Shown: positions 34,358-43,402, numbered from the stretch's first letter. The stretch is DNA of 64,000 nucleotides from Bradyrhizobium sp. 141 (GCF_023074055.1 NZ_JADPKR010000058.1:62001-126000), one strand, 5' to 3'. Translations and numbers: made by a program. The notes: generated from the sequence alone by a model not told the origin.

Positions 34358-34906
34358 ATGAGAGAAGTCGATCGTCGAAGCAAGCACAGCCGCCGTGTCT
34401 TTCTCAAGGGCGCGGCGACCGCTGTGCCGGTCGTAGCAGTCGCGACAAGCGTCGCCGTCAGCATCGAAGATGCGTGGGCCGATGATGCGAGCGCGCTCTC
34501 GCCCGCGACGATGAAGACGCTGCTGAAGGTCGCACGCGACATCTATCCGCACGACGTTCTCGGTGACAGCTACTACATCACCGCGATCAAGCCGTGGGAC
34601 GGCAAGGCGGCCAAGGATCCCGCCGTCAAATCGCTGATCAGCGACGGCATCACGCGGCTCGATCAGAACGCGCGGGATCGTCACAAGGTGGCTTACGCCC
34701 AAGTGCCCTGGGAGGCAGATCGCGTGGTGCTGCTGAAAGAGATCGAGCAGAGCGACTTCTTCCAGAAGGTCCGCGGCGATCTCATTGTCTCGCTCTACAA
34801 CCAGAAAGAGGTTTGGCCGCGGTTCGGCTACGAGGGCTCCTCGGCCGAGCACGGCGGCTACATCAACCGTGGCTTCGCCGACATCGACTGGCTGCCGAAG
34901 GCTTAG
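34358..34906 (+). CDS. Tat-exported gluconate 2-dehydrogenase subunit 3-like protein
   Basis: 182-aa small subunit. The N-terminus has a twin-arginine signal (HSRRVFLKGAATAVPVVAVA). The mature domain (ARDIYPHDVLGDSYYITAIK, ending HGGYINRGFADIDWLPKA) fits the gluconate 2-dehydrogenase subunit 3 family, whose Tat signal exports the folded flavin subunit with it. GGAGG is 6 bases before the ATG at 34358. The flavoprotein gene follows after 31 bp. Confidence 0.85.
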   Translation: MREVDRRSKHSRRVFLKGAATAVPVVAVATSVAVSIEDAWADDASALSPATMKTLLKVARDIYPHDVLGDSYYITAIKPWDGKAAKDPAVKSLISDGITRLDQNARDRHKVAYAQVPWEADRVVLLKEIEQSDFFQKVRGDLIVSLYNQKEVWPRFGYEGSSAEHGGYINRGFADIDWLPKA

Positions 34907-34937
34907 ATCACCACCCCAACGGTTCAGGAGAACGCAT

Positions 34938-36506
34938 ATGGCAAAATTCGATCTGAACGATTCCAGCGTTGTGGTGATCGTCGGCTCCGGTGCCGGCGGC
35001 GGCACGCTTGGCAACGAGCTCGCGCAGAAGGGCGTCAAGGTGGTCATCCTCGAGGCGGGTCCCCGCATCGAGAACCACGACTTCGTCAACGACGAGTGGG
35101 AGAGCTTCTCGCAACTCGCCTGGACCGATGCGCGCACCACGTCGGGAACATGGCGCGTCGCCAAGGATTTTTCGGGGCTGCCTGCATGGATCGTCAAGGC
35201 GGTCGGTGGCTCCACGACCCATTGGGCCGGCGCTTCGCTGCGTTTCGACGAGCACGAGTTCAGGGTCAAGAGCACCTACGGCAACCTTCCCGGCGCCAAT
35301 CTGCTGGACTGGCCGGTCACGCTCGCCGAGATGGAGCCGTGGTACGCCAAGGCCGAGAACAAGATGGGCGTGACCCGCACCAACGGCATTCCCGGACTTC
35401 CCGGCAACAATAACTTCAAGGTGCTCGAGGCCGGCGCGAAGAAACTGGGCTACAAGACCGTGCACACCGGCAACATGGCGATCAACAGCCAGCCGCGCGA
35501 CGGACGCGGCGCCTGCCAGCAGATCGGCTTCTGCTTCCAGGGCTGCAAATCCGGCGCGAAATGGTCGACGCTCTACACCGAGATCCCCAAGGGCGAGGCG
35601 ACCGGCAATCTGGAAGTCCGCCCCGGCAGCATGGCGGTCAAGATCGAGCACGATGCCGGCGGCAAGGTGACCGGCGTCGTCTACGCCGACGAGAGCGGCG
35701 CGATGCAGCGCCAGAAGGCGCGCATCGTCGCGGTCGCCGGCAACTCGATCGAAAGCCCGCGGCTGCTGCTCAACAGCGCCTCGACCATGTTCCCCGACGG
35801 CCTTGGCAATTCGTCGGGCCAGGTCGGCCGCAACTACATGCGCCACATGACGGGCAGCGTCTACGCCGTGTTCGAAAAGTCCGTGCACATGTATCGCGGC
35901 ACCACCATGGCCGGCATCATCCGCGACGAGGCCGCCAATAACCCGAAGCGCGGCTTCGTCGGCGGTTACGAGATGGAGACGCTGTCGATCGGCTTGCCGT
36001 TCATGGCGGCGTTCCTCAACCCCGGCGCCTGGGGGCGTCCGTTCACGGCAGCGCTCGACGGCTATCCCAGGATGGCCGGAATGTGGCTGGTCGGCGAAGA
36101 CATGCCGCAGGAGACCAACCGGATCACGCTCGATCCTGTCGTCAAGGACAAGTTCGGACAGCCGGTCGCGAGCGTGCATTTCGACGACCATCCCAACGAT
36201 CTCGCGATGCGCGCCCACGCCTACAAGCAGGGCGCCGCGGTCTACGACGCTGTCGGCGCCACCGTGACCTATCCGACGCCGCCTTATCCGAGCACCCACA
36301 ATCTCGGCACCAACCGAATGAGCGAGAAGCCGCGAGACGGCGTGGTCAACAAGTTCGGACAGAGCCACGACGTCAAGAATCTGTTCGTCTCCGACGGCAG
36401 CCAGTTCACCAGCGGCGCGGCCTGCAACCCAACGCTGACCATCGTCGCGCTGGCGATCCGGCAGGCGGACCACATTGCGGGTGCGATGCAGAAGAAGGAG
36501 ATTTGA
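34938..36506 (+). CDS. GMC-family flavin dehydrogenase (gluconate/fructose-type large subunit)
   Basis: 522-aa oxidoreductase with FAD motif VGSGAGGGTLGNELA at residues 16-29 and the C-terminal GMC active site (His in STHNLGTNRM, Asn in CNPTLTIVALA). A Cys cluster GACQQIGFCFQGCKSGAK (Cys193, 199, 203) lies where related FAD-glucose dehydrogenases hold an Fe-S centre. It has no signal of its own, so it probably crosses the membrane bound to the Tat subunit upstream. Substrate unknown: a sugar or sugar acid is likely. CAGGAG precedes the ATG at 34938. Confidence 0.9.
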   Translation: MAKFDLNDSSVVVIVGSGAGGGTLGNELAQKGVKVVILEAGPRIENHDFVNDEWESFSQLAWTDARTTSGTWRVAKDFSGLPAWIVKAVGGSTTHWAGASLRFDEHEFRVKSTYGNLPGANLLDWPVTLAEMEPWYAKAENKMGVTRTNGIPGLPGNNNFKVLEAGAKKLGYKTVHTGNMAINSQPRDGRGACQQIGFCFQGCKSGAKWSTLYTEIPKGEATGNLEVRPGSMAVKIEHDAGGKVTGVVYADESGAMQRQKARIVAVAGNSIESPRLLLNSASTMFPDGLGNSSGQVGRNYMRHMTGSVYAVFEKSVHMYRGTTMAGIIRDEAANNPKRGFVGGYEMETLSIGLPFMAAFLNPGAWGRPFTAALDGYPRMAGMWLVGEDMPQETNRITLDPVVKDKFGQPVASVHFDDHPNDLAMRAHAYKQGAAVYDAVGATVTYPTPPYPSTHNLGTNRMSEKPRDGVVNKFGQSHDVKNLFVSDGSQFTSGAACNPTLTIVALAIRQADHIAGAMQKKEI

Positions 36507-36522
36507 GGGTAGGCTGCCTCCT

Positions 36523-36639
36523 CGTCATTGCGAGGAGCTCGCGACAAAATTGCGTAGCAATTTTGCGCTGATGCGACGAAGCAATCCAGACTGCCTCTGC
36601 GGAAAGACTCTGGATTGCTTCGCTGCGCTCGCAATGACG
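36523..36639. repeat. Palindromic intergenic repeat, family B
   Basis: Inverted repeat beginning CGTCATTGCGAGGAGC and ending GCTCGCAATGACG, with inner arms GAAGCAATCCAG / CTGGATTGCTTC. This copy has an added palindrome (AAAATTGCGTAGCAATTTT) in its left arm. Another copy lies at 53641-53727. Confidence 0.85.
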
Positions 36640-36653
36640 GTGGATGGTGTCCC

Positions 36654-36739
36654 GTAGCCCGGATGCAGCGCAGCGTAATCCGGGCGGCTGTCACTTGTGG
36701 CACGAATTCCCGGATTGCGCTGCGCTCCATCCGGGCTAT
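36654..36739. repeat. Palindromic intergenic repeat, family D
   Basis: Inverted repeat GTAGCCCGGATGCAGCGCAG ... CTGCGCTCCATCCGGGCTAT with inner TAATCCGGG/CCCGGATT arms. Lies 14 bp after the family B element, in the gap between the GMC gene and the RHH gene. A related half-copy is at 54051-54105. Confidence 0.8.
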
Positions 36740-36747
36740 TGGAGCCG

Positions 36748-37059
36748 CTACTCGGCAGCGTCGAGAATCGGCGCCACCTTGAACTCCTGCACCGGCGCCA
36801 TGCTCCTGGAGCGATAGATCAAACACGAGCAGCGCAACAGCGAGGCGAAATTGTTGACCTCGCCGTGATGGTCGAGCACCTCGTTATAGAGGGTGGTCAG
36901 GAACTTGCCCACGCTCATGCCCTCCTTGGCCGCGATCTCCTCCAGCGTGTCCCAGAACGCCATTTCCAGCCGGATCGAGGTGCAATGGCCGTCGATCCGC
37001 AAGGAGCGGGTCTGGGATTCGTAGTCGCGTTGGGGCTGATGCGCGAAGAGATGGCACAT
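36748..37059 (-). CDS. Ribbon-helix-helix protein
   Basis: 103-aa protein with a C-terminal-half RHH domain: the strand TSIRLEMAFWDTLEEIAA, then KEGMSVGKFLTTLYNEVLDH, as in the RHH_4 family common in Alphaproteobacteria. Likely a small DNA-binding regulator. Target unknown. It stands alone, divergent from mutL (252 bp away), with repeats just beyond its stop. Confidence 0.85.
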   Translation of the reverse strand: MCHLFAHQPQRDYESQTRSLRIDGHCTSIRLEMAFWDTLEEIAAKEGMSVGKFLTTLYNEVLDHHGEVNNFASLLRCSCLIYRSRSMAPVQEFKVAPILDAAE

Positions 37060-37311
37060 GGCGTCCTCCCGTCCTGTTGCCGTTTTTTCACGATGCTACA
37101 CCGCTGCCCGGCGCCTCACAATCACGACCACGGCGGAAAGGCGGCCCATCGACGCCGCGGGATTTTATCGAACGCCCAATGTCTTCAATGTGATAGGAGG
37201 CCTTCTTCCCCAGGCCCTCACGCCACTGTTGCCCAACACATGCTTTTGACGCAACACGGCCTAGAATAGCGCTGTCAGCGAATCCAGATCGTAAGCCCAA
37301 GTCAGAGCCTC

Positions 37312-39123
37312 ATGCCCGTCCGCCAATTGCCAGAACAGGTCGTCAACCGCATCGCCGCCGGCGAGGTGGTCGAGCGCCCGGCGAGCGTGGTCAAGGAACT
37401 GGTCGAGAACGCGATCGACGCCGGCGCCAGCCGAATCGACGTCTTCACCGATGGCGGCGGGCGGCGCCGGATCGGCATCACCGACGACGGCGGCGGGATG
37501 ACGGCGAAAGATCTCGCGCTCGCGGTCGAGCGTCACGCCACATCCAAGCTCGACGACGAAGACCTGCTCCAGATCCGCACCCTCGGGTTCCGCGGCGAGG
37601 CGCTGCCCTCGATCGGCTCGGTGGCGCGTCTGTCGATCACCACGCGTCATGCCAGCGAGCCGCATGCTTGGGCGCTGTCAGTCGAGGGCGGCGAGAAATC
37701 CGAGATCATGCCGGCGGCGCTGGCGCATGGCACGCGGGTCGAGGTTGGCGATCTCTTTTATGCGACGCCGGCGCGGCTGAAATTCCTGAAGACCGACCGC
37801 ACCGAGGCCGAAGCGATCCGCGAGGTGGTGCGGCGGCTCGCCATGGCGCGGCCCGATATCGCTTTCACGCTCGCCGGCGAGGAGCGCGCGCCGGTGACCT
37901 GGGCCGCCGCGCTGCCCGGCGCCGCGGGACGCCTGACGCGGCTCGGCGACATCCTGGGGGCAGAATTCCGCAGCCACGCCATCGAGGTCCATGCCGAGCG
38001 CGACGGCATCGTCGTCGCCGGCTATGCCGCGGCGCCAGCGCTGACCAAGGCCAACGCACTCGGGCAATATCTCTTCGTCAACGGCCGCCCGGTGCGCGAC
38101 AAGCTGATCTTAGGCGCCGTGCGCGGGGCCTATTCCGACTATCTACCGCGCGACCGCCATCCGGTGCTGGCGCTGTTCGTCACGCTTGATCCGCGCGAGG
38201 TCGACGCCAACGTGCATCCGGCCAAGACCGAGGTCCGCTTCCGCAATGCCGGCCTGGTGCGCGCGCTGATCGTGCACGGATTGAAGGAGGCGCTCGCACG
38301 CGAGGGCCGCCGCACCGCCGCCAACAGTGGCGAGAGCGCGCTGTCCGCGTTCCGTCCCGCCTTCACGCCGCGTCCCGCGAGCTGGGACTGGCGAGCCTCG
38401 CCGGCCGCCCCGGTTACGCCGATGCCGTCATTCGATGGCGCCGCCGCGCCCGCCTTCGCCGAGCGCGCTCAAGCCGCCTTCGACGTCGGCGCGCCCAGTG
38501 CTGACGTGCGGTTCGAGGCGCAGCCCGCCGGGGATCTCGTCGATCGCCCGCTTGGCGCGGCGCGGACGCAGATCCACGAAACCTATATCGTCTCGCAGAC
38601 CCGCGACGGGTTGATCATCGTCGACCAGCATGCCGCGCATGAGCGCATTGTCTATGAACGGCTGAAGGCCTCGCTGGCTGCGAACGGCGTGCAGCGGCAA
38701 ATCCTCCTCATTCCCGAGATCGTCGAGATGGACGAAGCGACGGTCGAGCGCCTGCTGGAGCGCAGCGAGGAGCTGGCCTCGTTCGGCCTCGCGATCGAAT
38801 CCTTCGGCCCTGGCGCGGTCGCGGTGCGTGAGACACCGTCGCTACTGGGCAAGACCAATGCGGGCGGGCTGTTGCGCGATCTCTCCGAGCACATGGCCGA
38901 GTGGGACGAGGCGCTGCCGCTAGAGCGCCGCCTGATGCACGTCGCCGCCACCATGGCCTGCCACGGCTCGGTGCGCGCCGGCCGCCGCTTGCGGCCCGAG
39001 GAGATGAACGCCCTGCTCCGCGAGATGGAGGACACCCCGAACTCCGGCCAGTGCAACCACGGCCGGCCGACCTATGTCGAGCTGAAGCTGAGCGATGTGG
39101 AGAAGCTGTTCGGGCGGAGGTGA
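37312..39123 (+). CDS. mutL: DNA mismatch repair endonuclease
   Basis: 603 aa. GHKL ATPase motifs: VVKELVENAIDAGA, ITDDGGGMTAKDL, LGFRGEALPSIGS. The C-terminal domain carries the metal-binding endonuclease signature DQHA-x2-E-x4-E as DQHAAHERIVYE, and the supporting motifs ACHGS and CNHGRP. So this MutL nicks DNA itself, as expected in a lineage without MutH. A proline/alanine-rich linker joins the halves. Confidence 0.96.
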   Translation: MPVRQLPEQVVNRIAAGEVVERPASVVKELVENAIDAGASRIDVFTDGGGRRRIGITDDGGGMTAKDLALAVERHATSKLDDEDLLQIRTLGFRGEALPSIGSVARLSITTRHASEPHAWALSVEGGEKSEIMPAALAHGTRVEVGDLFYATPARLKFLKTDRTEAEAIREVVRRLAMARPDIAFTLAGEERAPVTWAAALPGAAGRLTRLGDILGAEFRSHAIEVHAERDGIVVAGYAAAPALTKANALGQYLFVNGRPVRDKLILGAVRGAYSDYLPRDRHPVLALFVTLDPREVDANVHPAKTEVRFRNAGLVRALIVHGLKEALAREGRRTAANSGESALSAFRPAFTPRPASWDWRASPAAPVTPMPSFDGAAAPAFAERAQAAFDVGAPSADVRFEAQPAGDLVDRPLGAARTQIHETYIVSQTRDGLIIVDQHAAHERIVYERLKASLAANGVQRQILLIPEIVEMDEATVERLLERSEELASFGLAIESFGPGAVAVRETPSLLGKTNAGGLLRDLSEHMAEWDEALPLERRLMHVAATMACHGSVRAGRRLRPEEMNALLREMEDTPNSGQCNHGRPTYVELKLSDVEKLFGRR

Positions 39124-39144
39124 CGGTGCGGTAGTGAAGGTACC

Positions 39145-39266
39145 GTAGGGTGGGCAAAGCGACTTGTCCGCCGTAGCTCGAAGAGCGAAGGCGGAAGCGT
39201 GCCCACCACCTCTCTCGATCATGCAGAGAACGTGGGCACGGCGCGTTGCGCCTTTGCCCACCCTAC
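39145..39266. repeat. Palindromic intergenic repeat, family C
   Basis: Ends GTAGGGTGGGCAAAGCG and TTTGCCCACCCTAC with inner CGTGCCCAC/GTGGGCACG arms. This copy carries an extra module GACTTGTCCGCCGTAGCTCG (39161 onward, about 38 bases) that is also found, on the other strand, in the element at 54051-54105. Other family C copies: 55375-55465 and 63805-63892. Confidence 0.85.
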
Positions 39267-39287
39267 GGCAGCACTACGAGAGCTGGA

Positions 39288-39842
39288 CTACGGCCTCTTC
39301 AAAAACACGAACTCCGTGTCGTCATACGCCCGCCGCTCCAATTCCTCGTAACCCTCAGGCGTGACGAACTGCGCGGCCCTCGCCTCTTCCACCACGAGCA
39401 ACGCCCCGGGCGCGAGCCAGCCGCCATCGCGCAAGCTCACGAGCGCCTTCTCCGCAAAGCCCTGGGCATAGGGCGGATCAAGGAACACCAGCGAAAACGG
39501 CTCGACGGGATGCGCGGGGCCGAGATCGGTCGCATCGCGGCGATAGACCTTGGTGACGCCACCCAAGCCCAGTGATTCGACATTGTTGCGCAGCAGCGCC
39601 CGGGCCTCAGCGCCGTTGTCCACGAACAGCGTGAACTTCGCGCCCCGCGATGACGCCTCGATGCCGAGGGCGCCGGTGCCGGCGAAGAGATCGAGCACGC
39701 GCGCGTCTTCAATCGGATCGTCATAGGCGTGCATGAGGATGTTGAACACGGACTCGCGCAGCCGGTCCGCCGTGGGGCGGATGTCGCGCGAGGACGGCGA
39801 GGCGAGATTGCGCCCCCTCAACCTGCCGCCGACGACGCGCAA
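39288..39842 (-). CDS. rsmD: 16S rRNA (guanine(966)-N2)-methyltransferase
   Basis: 184-aa rRNA methyltransferase. N-terminal RVVGGRLRGRNLASPSSRDI and PTADRLRESVFNIL are the family signature; SAM motif VLDLFAGTGALGIEA; catalytic DPPY in VFLDPPYAQGF. The start is a TTG at 39842, 2 bases after the rluB stop, with GGAGG inside the end of rluB 7 bases upstream. So it is translated with rluB. Confidence 0.93.
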   Translation of the reverse strand: MRVVGGRLRGRNLASPSSRDIRPTADRLRESVFNILMHAYDDPIEDARVLDLFAGTGALGIEASSRGAKFTLFVDNGAEARALLRNNVESLGLGGVTKVYRRDATDLGPAHPVEPFSLVFLDPPYAQGFAEKALVSLRDGGWLAPGALLVVEEARAAQFVTPEGYEELERRAYDDTEFVFLKRP

Positions 39843-39844
39843 CG

Positions 39845-41920
39845 TCAGTCCTCCCGCGGCGTCAGATCGCGCTTGCCGTGATAGCCGCGCTTGGGACGGC
39901 GCGGCGGGCCGTAGCCGTTGGCCTCTTCCTCGTTGCGCTCGCGCGCCTCCTCGCTCCCCGTGCGCTGCACCAGCACACGGCGGCCCTTGCGATCGTTGAT
40001 CACGCCGCGCTTGCTGGCGGGCTTCTTCTCACGCGGCGCATCGTCATCACTCGAAGCAGACTTCTGCGGCACGTCAAACTGCGCACCCGACTTCTCGATC
40101 ACCTTGTCGCCAAGCTGGTCGCGCAGCACCCGCGACTTGATCTCCTCGACCTGGCCTTCGGGGACTTCGCCGAGCTGGAACGGGCCATAGGAGACGCGGA
40201 TCAGCCGGTTCACCTCGAGCCCGAGATGGGCGCAGACATTGCGTACCTCGCGGTTCTTGCCTTCGCGGATCGCAAACACCAGCCAGACATTGGCGCCCTG
40301 ATCGCGCTCCAGCGTCGCTTCGATCGGACCGTATTTGACGCCCTCGACCTCGATGCCATTCTTGAGTTCGTCGAGCTGCGCCTGCGTGACATCGCCATGG
40401 GCGCGAACGCGGTAGCGGCGCAGCCAGCCGGTATCGGGGAGCTCGAGCGTGCGCGCGAGCCCGCCATCGTTGGTGAGCAGCAGCAAGCCTTCGGTGTTGA
40501 AGTCGAGCCGGCCGACGCTGATCAGCCGCGGCAGGCCTTCCGGCAGATTGTCGAACACGGTCGGACGCCCCTCGGGGTCGTCATGCGTGGTCATCAGCCC
40601 GCGCGGCTTGTGATAGAGGAACAACCGCGTGCGCTCGCGCTCCGGCAACGGCTTGCCGTCGACCAGGACGACGTCGTTCTTGGTGATGTCGAGCGCGGGC
40701 GAGTTGATGACGCGACCATTGACGGTGACGCGGCCCTGCGTGACCATTTCCTCGGCATCGCGGCGCGAGGCAAGCCCCGCACGCGCCAGCGCCTTGGCAA
40801 TGCGCTCGCCGGCCTTCTTCGGCTTCGGCTCTTCTTCCCGGCGCGGCCGCCGGTCGAAATCACGATCGCGCTCGCGATAGGCGCCGCGGCCGCCGAAGGC
40901 GGGACGCTTCTCGAAGATCCTGCTGTCGTCCTCGTTTTCACGACGCGGGCGATCACCGAAACGGCCCTCGCTGCGCGGATGCTCGTGCCAGTCGGAGCGG
41001 CCTTCCGATCGCTCGCGCGGACGATCGAATTTCGGACGGTCACGGAACGGACGATCACCCGACGGACGGTCGTCGCGCGAGCGCGAAAAGCGCGGACGGT
41101 CCTCGCTGCGGCCACCATCGCGACGGTCGTCGCGCTTCTGCCAGGGCTTGTCCTCGCCTCGGTCACGACCACCAAAATCCTTGCGCGGCCCACGATCCCC
41201 ACGGTCGCGTTCGCGATCCGGTGCACCACGCGAAAACTTTCGCTCGCCGTCGAACTTGCGCTCCGGGCGATCGCTGCGCGGCGCGCGATCACCGCGATCG
41301 AAATTCGGACGGTCGCCGCGCGGCTTGAAGCTGCGCTCGCCACGATCCTCACGCGGCCCGCGATCGGGACCGCCCCGCGAAAACTTCCGCTCACCGTCGA
41401 ACTTGCGCTCCGGCCGATCGCCGCGCGGCGCGTAGGGCTTCTTGTCGCCAAACTTTCGATCACTGCTCCGGCCGGCGGGGCGGGAATCATCGCGATCCCG
41501 ACGCGGCGGACGGTCGTCACGGCCAAAAGACGGGCGATCACCACGCGGCTTGAAGGGCCGCTTCTCGCCGTCGCGCGAGGAGCGATCGGAGAACGGACGG
41601 TCGCCACGCGGCTTGAAGCTGCGCTCGCCGCGCCCCTCACCACCACGGTCATCGCGCTTGAATTTCGGACGGTCGCTGAAATCGCGGCGCGGGGCATCGC
41701 CCTCCTCGCGACGGCGGAACGGACGATCCCCGCGGTCGGCGCGAGGCGGGCGGCTGTCGCGGTCGCCACGAGGCGGGCGGGCGTCGCTCCTGCCCTCAGG
41801 GCCGCGCTTGGCGAATTTCTTCTCAGGACCACGCGGCTTGCCGGACCGTCCTTTGGGCGGTCCCTTGGGAGGGCCTCGCCGGCCGCGGGAATCGTTGTCT
41901 TTGTCGCTGTCGCGAGGCAT
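39845..41920 (-). CDS. rluB: 23S rRNA pseudouridine synthase (RluB-type) with long Arg/Asp-rich extension
   Basis: 691 aa. The C-terminal half is a normal RluB: S4 RNA-binding domain (RIAKALARAGLASRRDAEEM), catalytic Asp in GRLDFNTEGLLLLTNDG, and EGKNREVRNV. It makes pseudouridine in 23S rRNA helix 90-type sites. The N-terminal 370 or so residues are a disordered tract of Arg, Asp, Gly, Pro and Phe with repeated FKPRGDRP and PERKFDGERKFSRG units. The tail after the catalytic domain is also charged. ATG at 41920 preferred over GTG 41932. Followed by rsmD. Confidence 0.93.
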   Translation of the reverse strand: MPRDSDKDNDSRGRRGPPKGPPKGRSGKPRGPEKKFAKRGPEGRSDARPPRGDRDSRPPRADRGDRPFRRREEGDAPRRDFSDRPKFKRDDRGGEGRGERSFKPRGDRPFSDRSSRDGEKRPFKPRGDRPSFGRDDRPPRRDRDDSRPAGRSSDRKFGDKKPYAPRGDRPERKFDGERKFSRGGPDRGPREDRGERSFKPRGDRPNFDRGDRAPRSDRPERKFDGERKFSRGAPDRERDRGDRGPRKDFGGRDRGEDKPWQKRDDRRDGGRSEDRPRFSRSRDDRPSGDRPFRDRPKFDRPRERSEGRSDWHEHPRSEGRFGDRPRRENEDDSRIFEKRPAFGGRGAYRERDRDFDRRPRREEEPKPKKAGERIAKALARAGLASRRDAEEMVTQGRVTVNGRVINSPALDITKNDVVLVDGKPLPERERTRLFLYHKPRGLMTTHDDPEGRPTVFDNLPEGLPRLISVGRLDFNTEGLLLLTNDGGLARTLELPDTGWLRRYRVRAHGDVTQAQLDELKNGIEVEGVKYGPIEATLERDQGANVWLVFAIREGKNREVRNVCAHLGLEVNRLIRVSYGPFQLGEVPEGQVEEIKSRVLRDQLGDKVIEKSGAQFDVPQKSASSDDDAPREKKPASKRGVINDRKGRRVLVQRTGSEEARERNEEEANGYGPPRRPKRGYHGKRDLTPRED

Positions 41921-42041
41921 GAATAATCTCACTTACGTGGGGTAGCCGGAAAGCATTGTGCGCGCTCGTTCCGAGCCGCGTGCTCAGGCAAAATCGGTAT
42001 CCACTCTTGCTGAAGGCGGAGCTAGTAGCAGGTTTCTGGCG

Positions 42042-42500
42042 ATGATACGAGGCATGAAAGCCCCTTCTTTCATGGATTTGGCGCTTCGGGCGGCCGAAAA
42101 TGCCGGAAAATCGGGCGAAGTTCCGATCGGATGCGTGGTGGTCCGCGATCACGAGGTGATCGCCACCGCCGCCAATCGGACGCTGACCGACCACGACCCG
42201 ACCGCCCACGCCGAGATCATCGCGCTGCGCGAGGCGGCGAAAAAGATCGGCAGCGAGCGCCTGGTGGGCTGCGACCTCTACGTGACGCTGGAGCCCTGCA
42301 CCATGTGTGCGGGCGCCATCTCGTTTGCAAGGGTCAGGCGCCTCTATTACGGCGCGGCCGATCCCAAGGGCGGCGCGGTCGAGTCCGGCGTGCGGTTCTT
42401 TGCCTCGCCGACCTGCCATCACGCGCCGGACGTCTATTCCGGCGTCGGGGAGAGCGAGGCGGCGCGGCTGCTGCGGGAGTTCTTTCGGGAGCGGCGCTAA
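42042..42500 (+). CDS. tadA: tRNA-specific adenosine-34 deaminase
   Basis: Zn-dependent deaminase that makes inosine at the wobble base of tRNA-Arg(ACG). The zinc and proton-shuttle motif HAE is in PTAHAEIIAL, and PCxxC is in LEPCTMCAGA. 152 aa. ATG 42042 (AGG nine bases upstream) or ATG 42054 could be the start. Divergent from rluB; its stop overlaps that of the convergent dehalogenase gene by 3-4 bases. Confidence 0.92.
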   Translation: MIRGMKAPSFMDLALRAAENAGKSGEVPIGCVVVRDHEVIATAANRTLTDHDPTAHAEIIALREAAKKIGSERLVGCDLYVTLEPCTMCAGAISFARVRRLYYGAADPKGGAVESGVRFFASPTCHHAPDVYSGVGESEAARLLREFFRERR

Positions 42501-43402
42501 TCCGCGAGGAAGAACTCGCGTAGCGCGCTCGCGGTGACGTCCGGATTCTCCTCGGTGAGGAAGTGGCCGGAATCCACCGGCATGCCCACCACGTTCGTCG
42601 CCCATTGCCGCCAGGTATCGAGCGGCGTCGCCGCGGCTTGTGCCACGCCGGCATTGCCCCACAGCGCCAGCATCGGGATGGTGATCTTCTTGCCGGCTTC
42701 GAAATCGGCCTTGTCGAGGTCGTAGTCGAAATAGGCGCCGGCGCGGTAATCCTCGCACATCGCATGCACACGGGCGGGATCGCGGAACGGGGCGAGGTAG
42801 TGCTCCAGCGCGCGCGGGTCGATCGCATCCAGCGTCTTCGACCTGGTCTGGCTCGCCATCTTGAAGCGCAGGAAGAACTCGCCATTGCTCGAGATCAGCG
42901 TCTCCGGCAGCGGATAAGGCTGCGCCAGGAAGGTCCAGTGATAGATCTTCAGCGCGTAGGCGCGGTTCATACGCTCCCAGTAATTATAGGTCGGCAGGAT
43001 ATCGAGCACGGCGAGCTTCGACAGCCGGCCGGGATGGTCGAGCGCGAGGCGATAGGAGACGCGGCCGCCGCGGTCGTGGCCGGCCAGCGCGAAGTGCACG
43101 TGACCCAGGCGCTCCATCACTTCCACCATCGCCTTCGCCATCGCGCGCTTGCTGTAGGGGATATGCAGCGCATCGCTCTCGGGCATGTCGGACCAGCCGT
43201 AGCCCGGCAAATCGGCGATGATCAGCGTGAACTTATCGGCGAGTTGCGGCGCCACCTGGTGCCACATCACGTTGGTCTCGGAGAAGCCGTGCAACAGCAA
43301 TAGCGGCGGGCCGCTGCCGCCGACGCGGGCGAAGATGCGGCCGAAGGAGGTGTCGATCCATTCAGCGGCAAAGCCCGGATAGAGGTCGGCGAGATCGGAC
43401 AT
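42497..43402 (-). CDS. Haloacetate (fluoroacetate) dehalogenase
   Basis: 301-aa alpha/beta hydrolase. Asp110 is the nucleophile (AGHDRGGR, with Arg111 and Arg114), Asp134 and His280 complete the triad (DSGHFLTEE), and the halide pocket residues His155, Trp156 (KIYHWTF) and Tyr219 are present. These are the same residue numbers as in the structurally known R. palustris fluoroacetate dehalogenase, from memory. Such enzymes cleave C-F or C-Cl bonds of haloacetates to glycolate. Convergent with tadA, alone on its strand with purD 213 bp upstream. Confidence 0.88.
   Translation of the reverse strand: MSDLADLYPGFAAEWIDTSFGRIFARVGGSGPPLLLLHGFSETNVMWHQVAPQLADKFTLIIADLPGYGWSDMPESDALHIPYSKRAMAKAMVEVMERLGHVHFALAGHDRGGRVSYRLALDHPGRLSKLAVLDILPTYNYWERMNRAYALKIYHWTFLAQPYPLPETLISSNGEFFLRFKMASQTRSKTLDAIDPRALEHYLAPFRDPARVHAMCEDYRAGAYFDYDLDKADFEAGKKITIPMLALWGNAGVAQAAATPLDTWRQWATNVVGMPVDSGHFLTEENPDVTASALREFFLAD

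Noticed and set aside
34908..36473. 521-codon minus-strand frame opposite the GMC gene
   Set aside because: Antisense shadow; FAD and GMC motifs are on the plus strand.
41140..41830. Repeating DNA in the rluB 5' part, considered as CRISPR or tandem repeat array
   Set aside because: Units are in-frame codon repeats of irregular spacing inside a coding region, not identical repeats with spacers.
39878..41926. 682-codon plus-strand open frame opposite rluB
   Set aside because: It mirrors the repetitive Arg/Asp codons of rluB and reads as Ala/Thr/Arg low complexity; no domain or ribosome site. Shadow of the real gene.
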